IMG/VR virus record: IMGVR_UViG_3300011440_000047
Coordinates: 1-31,868 of that record
Origin: a virus
Length of the DNA stretch: 31,868 bases
Reading direction: 5' to 3' (one strand)
Shown: piece after piece, positions 8,601 through 16,338 of the stretch
Position numbering within the stretch: position 1 is the first letter of the stretch
Layout: each line of letters opens with the position of its first letter
Notes under the pieces: generated by a model
What the model was told of the DNA's origin: nothing
Database searches by the model: none
The model's input: only the letters and a program-made list of their open reading frames with translations
Translations under genes and position numbers: made by a program

Positions 8601-9651
8601 TATGCGGAATGAAGTGAATATCTACATCTCCCCAATTTGCACTTTCTGGAACTATAAACAAACCAAAAGAGCGCCCTGCTATGGCTGAAACTTCTCCATC
8701 AATATTTACTGTATATGTTTGCCATAAACCTTCTTCTTTAGTAACAAGAAAATTGAGTACTAATGGGTACATATCTCCAAAATTGTCTATAAGCCATATA
8801 CCAATTTCACGAGATTCACTCGAAGTCCCTGTTATACTTTCTACCATCCAATCAAAAGTATATTGTCCTCTTATCTTGAATGTCATATCACGAGTTGTCT
8901 TAATGAAATTCAATAGTTGCGGAAATTTAATTGCCCATTCACTTGGAGTTTGGTCTTGTTGTTCATTGTAATGAAATCCAAGATTTTGAGTTATAATTCC
9001 AAAAGAATCACCGTCTACATTAATTACATTTAGCGGCATCGTAAAAAACCTAAGCACACTATCTACTATTGAAGGAATTGGGGAAGGATTGATAAACTCT
9101 GAAGCCGTTGGCTGATAAGTGAACTTACCTCTTAATGTAATTCCGTCGAAGACCACAGGAATTGTCTTTGTATCTTGCGCGTTACAATTTATAGCGTACT
9201 TAATATCATCATTCTGACTAAGTATTCCCCAAGCCGAATTGTCAAGAATTGGAACAGAATAACCTGTTACAGTGTCTTTTGTTTGTGCCAAATCGAGTCT
9301 ACCATAGTAATACTTTTCGTATACCATACTATAAGGATTAAAACGATCTGCCTGAAAATACACTTCGCCAGCATATCCTCTACCAGTGTATTTCAAATAA
9401 CGAATAATATCAGCTCCATCTCCACAAAATAAAAAATTAATTGCTACTGTTCTGACTCCGCTAAAGTAATTTTTATTAGTAGCGAATGTCAGTTGCAATT
9501 CTTTCAGATTGGTAGGATTATCATTTAACGGAGTTTTAGTTGCACCAATAGAAATAACTACATGACCAATATTATTATAGGTTGAACTATAATAATTCCC
9601 AGATCTGTCTGTTAAATAACAATACCATTCTTTTGGAGAAGTTCTGTCCAT
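5692..9651 (-). CDS. Large tail-tip protein with three Ig-like repeats
   Basis: A 1319-residue protein encoded directly downstream of the tape measure and a small coiled-coil gene, the usual place for distal tail and tail-tip proteins. The N-terminal 570 residues look like the hub and baseplate part (MDRTSPKEWYCYLTDRSGNY at the start). Three Ig-like domains follow at about residues 578-670, 673-750 and 752-846; each carries the same phrase (NDKPVMRGVCQP, DNQPLIRGFLEAG, DNTPLLKGVAKP) and a later DxxGxWxY-type strand (ANGVFAY, GNCRWSY, VNGEWSF). The C-terminal 470 residues are unrecognised. The Ig-like modules probably bind host surface sugars weakly. The start codon overlaps the preceding stop (TAATG). 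Confidence 0.75.
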   Translation of the reverse strand: MDRTSPKEWYCYLTDRSGNYYSSTYNNIGHVVISIGATKTPLNDNPTNLKELQLTFATNKNYFSGVRTVAINFLFCGDGADIIRYLKYTGRGYAGEVYFQADRFNPYSMVYEKYYYGRLDLAQTKDTVTGYSVPILDNSAWGILSQNDDIKYAINCNAQDTKTIPVVFDGITLRGKFTYQPTASEFINPSPIPSIVDSVLRFFTMPLNVINVDGDSFGIITQNLGFHYNEQQDQTPSEWAIKFPQLLNFIKTTRDMTFKIRGQYTFDWMVESITGTSSESREIGIWLIDNFGDMYPLVLNFLVTKEEGLWQTYTVNIDGEVSAIAGRSFGLFIVPESANWGDVDIHFIPHISNIVVTADTKADSTIVYCKRPIDVLREVVGRASRNQFVVNSTYFEANPNIVLTCGDSIRNTSNSQIKTSFRDWFKAYDVDKFIAFKIDGKIISIEQVTDIYNPSTNLFDVGEVKDVEVEDAYEYLCNEIELNMNKQDYRHASGRFEFNGLNTFSIVQHNVKNKLSLVSPYRKDCYGMEFIRMDYQQDSSEDNSGDDTVFMVDISNEKIITQALVNNFVIIEINNSPLTPIIYYPFQNDIINNDKPVMRGVCQPSTDFNVYVDGVFDGTGTSDANGVFAYNIITSLSPFQENINSGIHTIEMTFSDLTGVVASRTITIVDSVTPQSIENIRNGDYLWDNQPLIRGFLEAGTTANLVVNGAAPVVVTGDGNCRWSYQSPILPEGLNTITLAGSTTTFNVQAWVNLPLITSFKEGFQIQDNTPLLKGVAKPLTTVKLYLDYYEDVLLGTTVAGVNGEWSFQVVPINKTDGTPLAPIPNGNHSISTGVFVDAVPVTIQGYKLNRPAYTSVEAVIDNSVFNTLLTPKRNLLTRMPYWKSIFYQQPDAVLKFETGDKNPGFAVTIDGIRTAENTDVKLADYPDSSFFYPYIFHCTVETPFFFADTVEHFSSGGLIKFKYQGIDINCLPIGKMSVEDVSRNVQRWSLLVSTLTPLENLMNLSNPGIIFNIMGDSIYRSDYNTLHMVKYNDDTEAPELHEDWFKNRNEQWVNNPQYVQKLELNEILVDQIITNFSAQRTTRLVVVNSCGVYVATYDYEDQTPSPVIAPEVMQQVAINLADLGEGDFYFVLFLDTFVAAISEMVSIKEKHYGTILIDGGSKKNTTGAVFSNGFRSKIRVEGLVEKWVGSIDTLINEDEIGNFDNLRSIATKKRTVLFGNGIGIPDWLYLKICNTILLEDLLIQGVGYVISNDARVEPVDKLPGYPMYYYSVDFTLKDNTTGFNFTEFKPYYQLPKDILLVDDKIYFDTGNGEPLLIK

Positions 9652-9860
9652 TATTGTGTATTTGCAAGTAACGCAATCCTAACATCAAGTAATACCAAAT
9701 ACTCTTTCATTGCCTTTAATTGCATATTAAGAAGAGTAATATGAATCTGTCCAATGTTTTCAAGTTGGGCTTTAACTTCAAGATATTTTTCAAGTCTTTC
9801 GACTCTTCCGTTTAAATCAAACCTTTCTATTTTAAGTCTTTGAAAATAACCGTTATCCAT
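9651..9860 (-). CDS. Small coiled-coil protein between tape measure and tail tip
   Basis: A 69-residue helical protein. The pattern RVERLEKYLEVKAQLENIG followed by LLNMQLKAMKEYLVLLDVRI matches, from memory, a widespread family of small phage coiled-coil proteins (E-L-x-x-R-x-x-x-L-x-x-F-L, then L-L-x-x-Q-L-x-A-M-x-x-Y-x-x-x-L-x-x-R-I). Those are usually encoded among early genes and have no known function. Here the gene is wedged between the tape measure (8-base overlap) and the tail-tip gene (1-base overlap), which suggests a structural or chaperone role in tail assembly. Confidence 0.65.
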   Translation of the reverse strand: MDNGYFQRLKIERFDLNGRVERLEKYLEVKAQLENIGQIHITLLNMQLKAMKEYLVLLDVRIALLANTQ

Positions 9861-12800
9861 AAAGTATTCTGTTTACGTACATTTGTTTAGAAATATCTAC
9901 ATTGATTTTTGGCTTGAAGATATTCTTGATTGCTCTGTTAGACTTTTGAATTTGCTTACCAAGATACATTGTTTGTTCCCAAGTCGAATCGCGTTTTTCT
10001 GGAAACACAGGTATCTTATAAAGTGGAATCAACTCCGTTCCTGCTGGCAAGTGTTTAATAGTTGGTTTGTCTGCGATATATGTTCTTCCACCAGGTTCCT
10101 TAACTAATTCACTACCGGCTTCACCAAACAACGCATCTCCGCCCTTATGAATACCGCCTTCTGCGTATGACGGTATCTTGACTGCCAATGCAGTAGCAAG
10201 TTGCGCAGCACCTAAAGCGCCGATTGAAATAGCAAGTGGAACACCTAAAGCTCCGTACTTCAATGCACTCACTATTGCAATAGATGTATTAAGTATAATT
10301 TCACCTATTGCCATTTCCTTATTAAATACCGCTTGGTCATGCGCAAGTTTCTTTTGCTTTTTAGCAGATTCTTCTTCACGAGCATCCCTCTGCGCATTAA
10401 GCTGAATTTCGTAAGCATTTTTTTCCTTTGAGGAAATCGTAGAGCGTTCAATAGCTTCAAGCTGATTTTCTATCATATCATTGAACGCATCTTGCTCTTC
10501 CTGAATACGCTCCATCCTTGCTTCAAAAGCTTGATTACCAATCTGCTCTATGAAGTTGATTGCTTCTGCTTGAAGTTGCTTGTAGTTATTAGCTTTATCT
10601 TCTTCAAGCTTCTTTTGTACCGAAACATCTTGTTGAGCGGCAGTTAATGTATCTTTTGATAATTCTTTTTGAGAGCCAATAACAGCCTCATTTGCTTTAT
10701 CGAGATTCTGCTGAAGTCCTTGAACTGCACCAACTCCAGCCTGTGTAGGAGATAAAAACAAAGAAATAATGCCGCCAGCGAGTTTGTTTCGAGCTTCTTG
10801 TTGCGCACCTTCGAGCCTGCTTAATTCTTCCCTGTCGTCTTGAATACGAGCGTTATTTATATTGTTGCGAGAATTCCTTTCGATTTCCTCGATTCTTCTC
10901 GTATACTCTTTATACGATATTTCTTTATTCTTAAATTGATTATTTAGCTTAATCAATTCGTCAGTTGCAATATCTTGGGCAGCGGACTCGTTTAAATCAC
11001 CTTGACGCTTGATTTCTTTAAACATCTTATCAAACCAAGATGTTGCAATGGCAAATGTTTGCTTGCGAATATCATTCTCTACATCAGCGGTAGAAGCTTT
11101 TAATTGAGCATCCAACTGTTTCTTTTTGAGAATATAAAGTTCGTCAGGCAATGTATCTTTTGCAACTTTTAAGTCTTTTTCATACTGAAGCTGTATTCCA
11201 CTAATTCTTATGTTGGTATAATTCTTGAACGCTTCCATCCTCTTTTCGTAAGAGTTTTCTTCGTTATCCATCACTTCTTTAGTCGCAAGCTGGTTAGCGC
11301 GAATTTCTGCATCTGCAGCTAAAAATACCAATTCGGTTCTTTTCAAATAAAAATCCTTTATTATTTTCGCAACGTCTTTAGCTCTCTTCCTTTCTATTTC
11401 TGCGCTTTTTTCAGCATAATCATTTTCCGCTTCTATTATTGCATCCCTTGTAGCATTTGCATTAGTGATTATGTATTGACGTTTTGCATCTGCAAGACCC
11501 TGCTCAACTTCTGCTATCCCCTTTGTTGCATTAATCCTGTCTTCTTCACTTGACAGTTCATTATCAAGTATCATTTGATTATACACTTTAGTATCTTCTA
11601 ATTCAAGCTCTTTGTTACTTAATGTAATTTTTCTTTCCTCTTCTGAAAAATATTTGGTATTTGCAAGTTGCTCTTCTTTAATAGCGTTTGTGTTATTTGC
11701 TTGGGCATTAAGAGCTTCAGACATATCTGTATAGAGACCCTTAACAGCATTTCTGTTCTCATTGATGCCCTTTAATTCATCATTAAGTAAATCAAAACGC
11801 TCTTTTAAAGCACTCTTTAGCCTTGCATTTTTAGCTATATCAATTCCAGCGCCACCCTTAAGTAATTCGCTTCTATCCAAATTTACCTTTACTGCTTCGG
11901 CTTTACGTAAAGCATCATTAACTGCCTGTATTTCAACGGCTTTATTTGCAGCTTTTCGGTCTAAATCCAAAGCTTCTTGATTTAACCTATTAACTTCTTT
12001 TACAGTTGCGCCAAGCGTTTTAACCTTGTCATCTGCATATTTCTTTTCGGCATCAAGAGTTTTTTTCCTGTCGTCAGCTAATTGAGTATAATTTTCTCCG
12101 CTTGCTTTTGCAAGCTCTTCGTTTCGTTTAGCTGCATCAACTCCAAATTTAGATGCCTCTGTTAACTCTTCTGATGTATTTGAAAGTATGTTATTAAAAT
12201 TAGTCATTACAGTATTGAGCCTACCCTGACGCTCAATAGCTTTTTCTGTCTCGTTCGAAAATAAACCAAGAGCTTCTGCTGCTTTAGCAATAGCTTCAAA
12301 TGCGAGATTAAATATACCAGCCATACCTAAACCCGGAAGTATATACGCCAAGTTACGAACAACGCTCAGAGATTCAGACAAATTTTTACCAATCAAAGCT
12401 GCGCCACCTGAACCAGCTTTTTCTAATGATTTTTCAACAGTACCAACAGCTTTATTCGCTTCCCTTAATTGTCCAGCCAATCCTTCTTGAACACCTTTGG
12501 GCGATTTATTAAGTATCGAATTACTATAAGCGATTTCCAGTTCTTTTACTTTGTCTTTTAAACCCTTATATAAACTATTATTTTCAAGAATCTTTTTTCC
12601 GTGATTAACATTAGCAGCAGTATTTTTATTTGTAGCAGAAGTATTAGCGTTAAGAGCAGTGGTTGCATCTTTTGCTCCTTTAGCTGTACCAGCAAGAGCT
12701 GTATTAGCTGTTTTAGTTTTCTTGCCCATCTCATCCATTGCCAAACCTAATTTAGCAACGCTCGATTGCAAAGCAGAAAGTGCGCCTTGCTGTTCTTTAA

Positions 12801-12966
12801 TAGAAGCAGTAAGTTGTTGCAAACCAGATATATCTATAGGAGATATTTTTACGTTCTCATATTTCTTGAGATTGGCGTGCAAATCTTCTACTATTTTTAG
12901 TACTCGCTTGGCTTGGGCATCAAGTTCTTGTTCGTTAAAACCTACCGATAATAAATTCTCTGCCAT
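9853..12966 (-). CDS. Tail tape measure protein
   Basis: A 1037-residue protein that is almost entirely helical and coiled-coil, as expected for the ruler that sets tail length and is ejected with the DNA. It starts MAENLLSVGFNEQELDAQAK. A hydrophobic patch around residues 205-228 and a second near the C-terminus (GEIILNTSIAIVSALKYGAL) are the usual membrane-insertion segments. The C-terminal phrase KIPSYAEGGIHKGGDALFGE followed by AGSELVKEPGG is a hallmark of tape measures in this phage group. It lies after the two chaperone-position genes and is the longest helical gene of the tail module. Confidence 0.93.
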   Translation of the reverse strand: MAENLLSVGFNEQELDAQAKRVLKIVEDLHANLKKYENVKISPIDISGLQQLTASIKEQQGALSALQSSVAKLGLAMDEMGKKTKTANTALAGTAKGAKDATTALNANTSATNKNTAANVNHGKKILENNSLYKGLKDKVKELEIAYSNSILNKSPKGVQEGLAGQLREANKAVGTVEKSLEKAGSGGAALIGKNLSESLSVVRNLAYILPGLGMAGIFNLAFEAIAKAAEALGLFSNETEKAIERQGRLNTVMTNFNNILSNTSEELTEASKFGVDAAKRNEELAKASGENYTQLADDRKKTLDAEKKYADDKVKTLGATVKEVNRLNQEALDLDRKAANKAVEIQAVNDALRKAEAVKVNLDRSELLKGGAGIDIAKNARLKSALKERFDLLNDELKGINENRNAVKGLYTDMSEALNAQANNTNAIKEEQLANTKYFSEEERKITLSNKELELEDTKVYNQMILDNELSSEEDRINATKGIAEVEQGLADAKRQYIITNANATRDAIIEAENDYAEKSAEIERKRAKDVAKIIKDFYLKRTELVFLAADAEIRANQLATKEVMDNEENSYEKRMEAFKNYTNIRISGIQLQYEKDLKVAKDTLPDELYILKKKQLDAQLKASTADVENDIRKQTFAIATSWFDKMFKEIKRQGDLNESAAQDIATDELIKLNNQFKNKEISYKEYTRRIEEIERNSRNNINNARIQDDREELSRLEGAQQEARNKLAGGIISLFLSPTQAGVGAVQGLQQNLDKANEAVIGSQKELSKDTLTAAQQDVSVQKKLEEDKANNYKQLQAEAINFIEQIGNQAFEARMERIQEEQDAFNDMIENQLEAIERSTISSKEKNAYEIQLNAQRDAREEESAKKQKKLAHDQAVFNKEMAIGEIILNTSIAIVSALKYGALGVPLAISIGALGAAQLATALAVKIPSYAEGGIHKGGDALFGEAGSELVKEPGGRTYIADKPTIKHLPAGTELIPLYKIPVFPEKRDSTWEQTMYLGKQIQKSNRAIKNIFKPKINVDISKQMYVNRILYG

Positions 12967-12967
12967 A

Positions 12968-13555
12968 TTATCTTGTTTTAAGTCTTTCAGCCGTTAATCT
13001 CGTTGATTCATCTTGAACTGCTTTTATCATTAAAGCGAGTTCTTCAACAGTTGTTTTTTCTCTATCAATACGATATCCCTCTTTACTAAAGGAATTAAGC
13101 ATCTTTATAAATTCGTGTCTTGACTGAATCTCTGGTTTATCTTCTTTTTTAGCATCACGAAGTTGTCCAAACTCGAATTCCTTTCTACGTAATTCAAGTT
13201 CTTTCGCTCTCGTCATACTCGAAATTTTATTCATTTGTGAAATAAATTTCTTTTCATCTTCTTCCCATTTTACCTTATGACCAATTCTCTCGAACAACTC
13301 GAAGCCGTCAATATAAGGAACTTTGAATGTTTCAAAGAATATCAATTGCGCCCAAACCAAAGTTTTCGCAGTATATATTCTATTTTTTAGATAGTTTATA
13401 TAAGTGAAAAGTTCAAACTCTTTTGAATTATAGAGACCAGTGAGATCTATGTATTCACTATAGACAATATCAAAATCTTCCTTAGATAAATTAGTGAAAT
13501 CGTGTGAAAACCACGCATCTATAAAAACATTCAGATTTACTTTTTCACATCTCAT
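12968..13555 (-). CDS. Tail assembly chaperone-position protein
   Basis: A 195-residue protein read from MRCEKVNLNVFIDAWFSHDF (ATG at 13555). An in-frame ATG at 13594 would add VFFFLWKGCF-type residues, but these are encoded by the TTTTTCTTTTTGTGGAAA leader element shared with other genes, so the shorter start is preferred. The protein is helical and charged, with a coiled-coil middle (RAKELELRRKEFEFGQLRD). It sits immediately upstream of the tape measure, where siphophages encode the assembly chaperone that coats the tape measure. I see no obvious slippery frameshift site. Assignment is by position only. Confidence 0.55.
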   Translation of the reverse strand: MRCEKVNLNVFIDAWFSHDFTNLSKEDFDIVYSEYIDLTGLYNSKEFELFTYINYLKNRIYTAKTLVWAQLIFFETFKVPYIDGFELFERIGHKVKWEEDEKKFISQMNKISSMTRAKELELRRKEFEFGQLRDAKKEDKPEIQSRHEFIKMLNSFSKEGYRIDREKTTVEELALMIKAVQDESTRLTAERLKTR

Positions 13556-13564
13556 AAAACAGCC

Positions 13565-13584
13565 TTTCCACAAAAAGAAAAATA
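13565..13584 (-). promoter_or_regulatory. Shared leader element TTTTTCTTTTTGTGGAAA
   Basis: Minus-strand element ending 9 bases before the preferred ATG of the gene at 12968-13555. It is identical over 18 bases to the element upstream of the methyltransferase-like gene (22520-22538) and closely similar to those at 20522-20541 and 26434-26452. The GGAAAGG at its end could pair with the ribosome, and TCTTTTTG resembles a −7 element with A replaced by C. Confidence 0.45.
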
Positions 13585-13590
13585 CAAAAT

Positions 13591-14064
13591 TCATTTTTGA
13601 AATAGCTCATCTATAGTATCTTGCAAATCAGGCGCTATTTTATTCTGGAATAAAAAACGCTCCGATTCTGGACTTAGTTCGATAATATCAGGTCCGCTTC
13701 TTCCTTTAATGATCTCGATTAATGGAGAACGACTCCTAATTTCAAATTCGCCATTATCGTAAACAAATACATAAAGAGAGCGATAGAAGTTTCCAGACAT
13801 AAAGTTGGTTACATGACTTATGATAGAAGCAAGTCCGCTCATTTTCGCCTTCTTCAATATAGTTCTATGAGCATAGCCCTTAACTCTCACATTATTTCTC
13901 GTTAAGTACACAGGCTCTCCATTGCCATCAAACCCTCTTGCCAACTGATTTTGAACCATCTTCACTATTTCGGCTCTTTCAATAGTAATTTCCTTTTTAA
14001 TTTCCTGTTTAGCAAGAAATCCCTTGAGTCTCTTTTCAACTTCTTCAAATCCTTTAAATGGCAT
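13591..14064 (-). CDS. Hypothetical tail-module protein
   Basis: A 157-residue protein starting MPFKGFEEVEKRLKGFLAKQ. The first 50 residues are helical and charged. The middle (NQLARGFDGNGEPVYLTRNN) resembles a phrase seen in phage proteins of the tail-completion region, and the C-terminal half (FYRSLYVFVYDNGEFEIRSR) looks like a small αβ domain. It follows the major tail protein and the terminator at 14077-14109, so it is likely to be made in lower amounts than the tube protein. I cannot give it a firm function. Confidence 0.55.
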   Translation of the reverse strand: MPFKGFEEVEKRLKGFLAKQEIKKEITIERAEIVKMVQNQLARGFDGNGEPVYLTRNNVRVKGYAHRTILKKAKMSGLASIISHVTNFMSGNFYRSLYVFVYDNGEFEIRSRSPLIEIIKGRSGPDIIELSPESERFLFQNKIAPDLQDTIDELFQK

Positions 14065-14076
14065 TACAGAAACTTT

Positions 14077-14109
14077 AAAAAGAGCGCATCCACATGACGA
14101 GATGCGCTC
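14077..14109 (-). terminator. Terminator or attenuator after the major tail protein gene
   Basis: On the minus strand GAGCGCATC pairs perfectly with GATGCGCTC (9 bp, 10-base loop) and is followed by five T residues and AAAG. It starts about 28 bases after the stop of the gene at 14137-15066. Placed after a highly needed structural gene, it would reduce transcription into the downstream chaperone and tape-measure genes. Confidence 0.8.
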
Positions 14110-14136
14110 CCAATTTAAAAACAGGCAAAAGCAAAA

Positions 14137-15066
14137 CTATGGAACAGCGACTGTAGCAGGTGCTATTTCAACTCCGTAAATCTCTCCTTCGGCTAATTCT
14201 GAAGGCGGAATAGCAGAAACGACATAACTCTTTCCGGTAGCAAATACACCAGTGAGGTTGATTAAGCCGCCTGCGATAGTAGGAACCGCTGCAATTACAG
14301 CTCCAGTTGCAGCATCAGTAACTACAATGCTGTTTGCAATAGCGACAAGATCAGCTCCGTATTCTGCAAGAACATCATCACCGCAGCACTCGTCTACCAA
14401 ATCAACTTTCAAAACGGTAGGTGTTTGAGTACCAACTGCAGTGAATTTCAGGTCTAACAGACCCATCAAATCCAGAAGAGGCGCTGCATCGTTCAGCATA
14501 ACTGCGTTGTCTACGAAGTAATCAGGCATATAACCTAACTGGAAGTACGACTTCGCAGGATTCTTCAGGTCTGACATATCTATCGCCGGAGCAAACAGAG
14601 ACGCTTTCAATCCGCTGTAAGTCCCGTCATGGTTGTCTTTACAAACCAAGTTTCCTTTAATATCTACTTCCATTACCCTCATATCTGCATTATTAAAACT
14701 CTTCAACACTTTGGCGAAACAGAGTCCGCCATCGGTAGTTGAAAACAGTTTAGCATACTGCGTATAAGAAACGAAAATTATTTCTCCGTTATCAAGGGTT
14801 ACTGTGTTATCAGTTCCCTTCGTGTTTACGATACCGCTGATAGGAATTTGATTCCCAAAGAGCGGATAAACTTTATCAGGCGGGTCTGCGTGTACCCACT
14901 CGGTAAAGGCTGAAAGAATGTCTGGATTGTTCAAATCATCAAGTGTGAACTTGAACTTTTTATCGCAGATAATCAACATAGCCGTTGCCGCAGGAAACAA
15001 GTTAGAACCAGTGCCTGTGTTTTTTATTTGTGAGCTTGAGGTACAAGCTCTTACTACTGCACTCAT
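14137..15066 (-). CDS. Probable major tail (tube) protein
   Basis: A 309-residue, β-rich, acidic protein starting MSAVVRACTSSSQIKNTGTG. Its size, its place between the connector genes and the tape measure, and the terminator directly behind it all fit the tail tube subunit, the most abundant tail protein. The region around residues 95-150 has alternating hydrophobic strands (IIFVSYTQYAKLFS). The last 80 residues (DLVAIANSIVVTDAATGAVI) look like a separate small β-domain, as in tube proteins with a C-terminal Ig-like decoration. No sequence motif proves it; the assignment is by position and composition. Confidence 0.7.
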   Translation of the reverse strand: MSAVVRACTSSSQIKNTGTGSNLFPAATAMLIICDKKFKFTLDDLNNPDILSAFTEWVHADPPDKVYPLFGNQIPISGIVNTKGTDNTVTLDNGEIIFVSYTQYAKLFSTTDGGLCFAKVLKSFNNADMRVMEVDIKGNLVCKDNHDGTYSGLKASLFAPAIDMSDLKNPAKSYFQLGYMPDYFVDNAVMLNDAAPLLDLMGLLDLKFTAVGTQTPTVLKVDLVDECCGDDVLAEYGADLVAIANSIVVTDAATGAVIAAVPTIAGGLINLTGVFATGKSYVVSAIPPSELAEGEIYGVEIAPATVAVP

Positions 15067-15579
15067 TTAGCAATATTTTGTTGAGTTAATTAAAAATTGT
15101 ACGTTATCCAAGTTAATGCAATCTACATAGTCATTGATACCACTTATAGGAGAAGCTCCCATTACATCTACCTTTGTGTGAACAATAGAGTTAGGGTCTT
15201 TGGAACTCATGTGATGGTCTTTAGCAAAGTTCGACAAGAACGTTTCGTAAACAGGATACAGTATCGGCTTGAATGTTTTCTGATAACGAGTCATAGGCTC
15301 ATCGTCAGAGTTAGTCAATGTTGCAATCGTAATTCTACGAAGTGTAACATCAGCATAAAGACCAGTTTCACCACGTCTCTCGATAAAAGGCATATAAAGC
15401 GCAAGCAATACATACTTCATACCTTTGAGCGAAACACTTTCGTCTTTATCTTTCAAGTTTTTAACAATGTCAAGAAAATCACCATAGACATAGTTGATAT
15501 GAATACCAAGTTCTTCGGCAGTATGCAATGCTGCATCTCCTATAATGTCTACGATAAAAACGCTATCCTGCTTTTTCAT
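15067..15579 (-). CDS. Head-tail joining or tail-completion protein
   Basis: A 170-residue protein starting MKKQDSVFIVDIIGDAALHT. It contains a helix-rich core (LKGMKYVLLALYMPFIERRG) and a mixed C-terminal half. It is encoded between the connector gene (4-base overlap, ATGA) and the major tail protein (its stop abuts the next start), the place of neck and tail-terminator proteins. I recognise no family motif, so the role is inferred from gene order. Confidence 0.55.
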   Translation of the reverse strand: MKKQDSVFIVDIIGDAALHTAEELGIHINYVYGDFLDIVKNLKDKDESVSLKGMKYVLLALYMPFIERRGETGLYADVTLRRITIATLTNSDDEPMTRYQKTFKPILYPVYETFLSNFAKDHHMSSKDPNSIVHTKVDVMGASPISGINDYVDCINLDNVQFLINSTKYC

Positions 15580-16085
15580 ATATCGAACTCATTAATGCGC
15601 CTGAACTCCCAAATGTCATAAGGACTGTAGTCTGGATATATCTCCGATTTATCACTCATAAAGGTTTGAAACTCTACGATTTGACGAGACATCTGATTCC
15701 ACATTTCAGTCATTTTAAAAGAAATAGGCATGACCTCTGTTCCGTCGCCCTTCGACCTTACAGTTCCAACTCCGCTATTCCAGACGTGCTTGTCTTTCAA
15801 CCACATTGTGTAAATATAATTAGCTATTGGACTTCCGTCTACACTATCTGAAATAGGATAAACAAGTCCACGCCAATTATCTTTACCATTTATGATTTCA
15901 GTAAAGCGTGGGTCTGTTGGAGCGTTCAAGTAAGATGCGTACATTTCATTACCAAAAAGTTTCCTAATAAATTCCGGCTCATATTTTGCTATGAACAGTT
16001 CAAGACTTTCGGCAATCTCTGGTTTTGAAGTGTTAGGAATATTTATTTCCCCAACAAAAAAAGTAATATCAATTAGATTTGCCAT
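15576..16085 (-). CDS. Head-tail connector protein (DUF6712-like)
   Basis: A 169-residue protein. Features typical of a connector family frequent in Bacteroidota phages are a start with a short strand and KPEIAESLELFIAKYEPEFI, a central aromatic helix (NYIYTMWLKDKHVWNSGVGT), the step V-x-S-K-G-D-G-T, and a C-terminal helix (MTEMWNQMSRQIVEFQTFMS). In HK97-like phages the adaptor that docks on the portal has this size and follows the capsid gene. The link to DUF6712 is from memory of the family layout. The gene overlaps the next by four bases. Confidence 0.6.
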   Translation of the reverse strand: MANLIDITFFVGEINIPNTSKPEIAESLELFIAKYEPEFIRKLFGNEMYASYLNAPTDPRFTEIINGKDNWRGLVYPISDSVDGSPIANYIYTMWLKDKHVWNSGVGTVRSKGDGTEVMPISFKMTEMWNQMSRQIVEFQTFMSDKSEIYPDYSPYDIWEFRRINEFDI

Positions 16086-16102
16086 TGCATCATTTTTACT
16101 GG

Positions 16103-16300
16103 TTAGTCATCACTTTCTGGCTCTTCATACCCATCAGGTACTTCGTCTGTTGCGTAACCTTTGTCAATAAGACGCTTTGCAACATCTGGATGCACCTTGA
16201 AAGCTTTTCCTTGCTCGTGATGCTTATTCCTTTCGGTAGGGAACAGAGTTACGTATTGCTCTCTATAATTAGCAAGCGTAACCTTTTTTTCTTTTGCCAT
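16103..16300 (-). CDS. Small protein downstream of major capsid gene
   Basis: A 65-residue charged protein starting MAKEKKVTLANYREQYVTLF. The phrase HPDVAKRLIDKGYATDE near the C-terminus is a pattern seen in small phage proteins encoded right after capsid genes, followed by an acidic tail (EEPESDD). It could be a minor head or head-completion factor. It lies 38 bases behind the capsid stop and 17 bases before the connector start. Confidence 0.55.
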   Translation of the reverse strand: MAKEKKVTLANYREQYVTLFPTERNKHHEQGKAFKVHPDVAKRLIDKGYATDEVPDGYEEPESDD

Positions 16301-16338
16301 TTTGTAATAGTTGAATATGAAGAAATCGAAATGATTGA

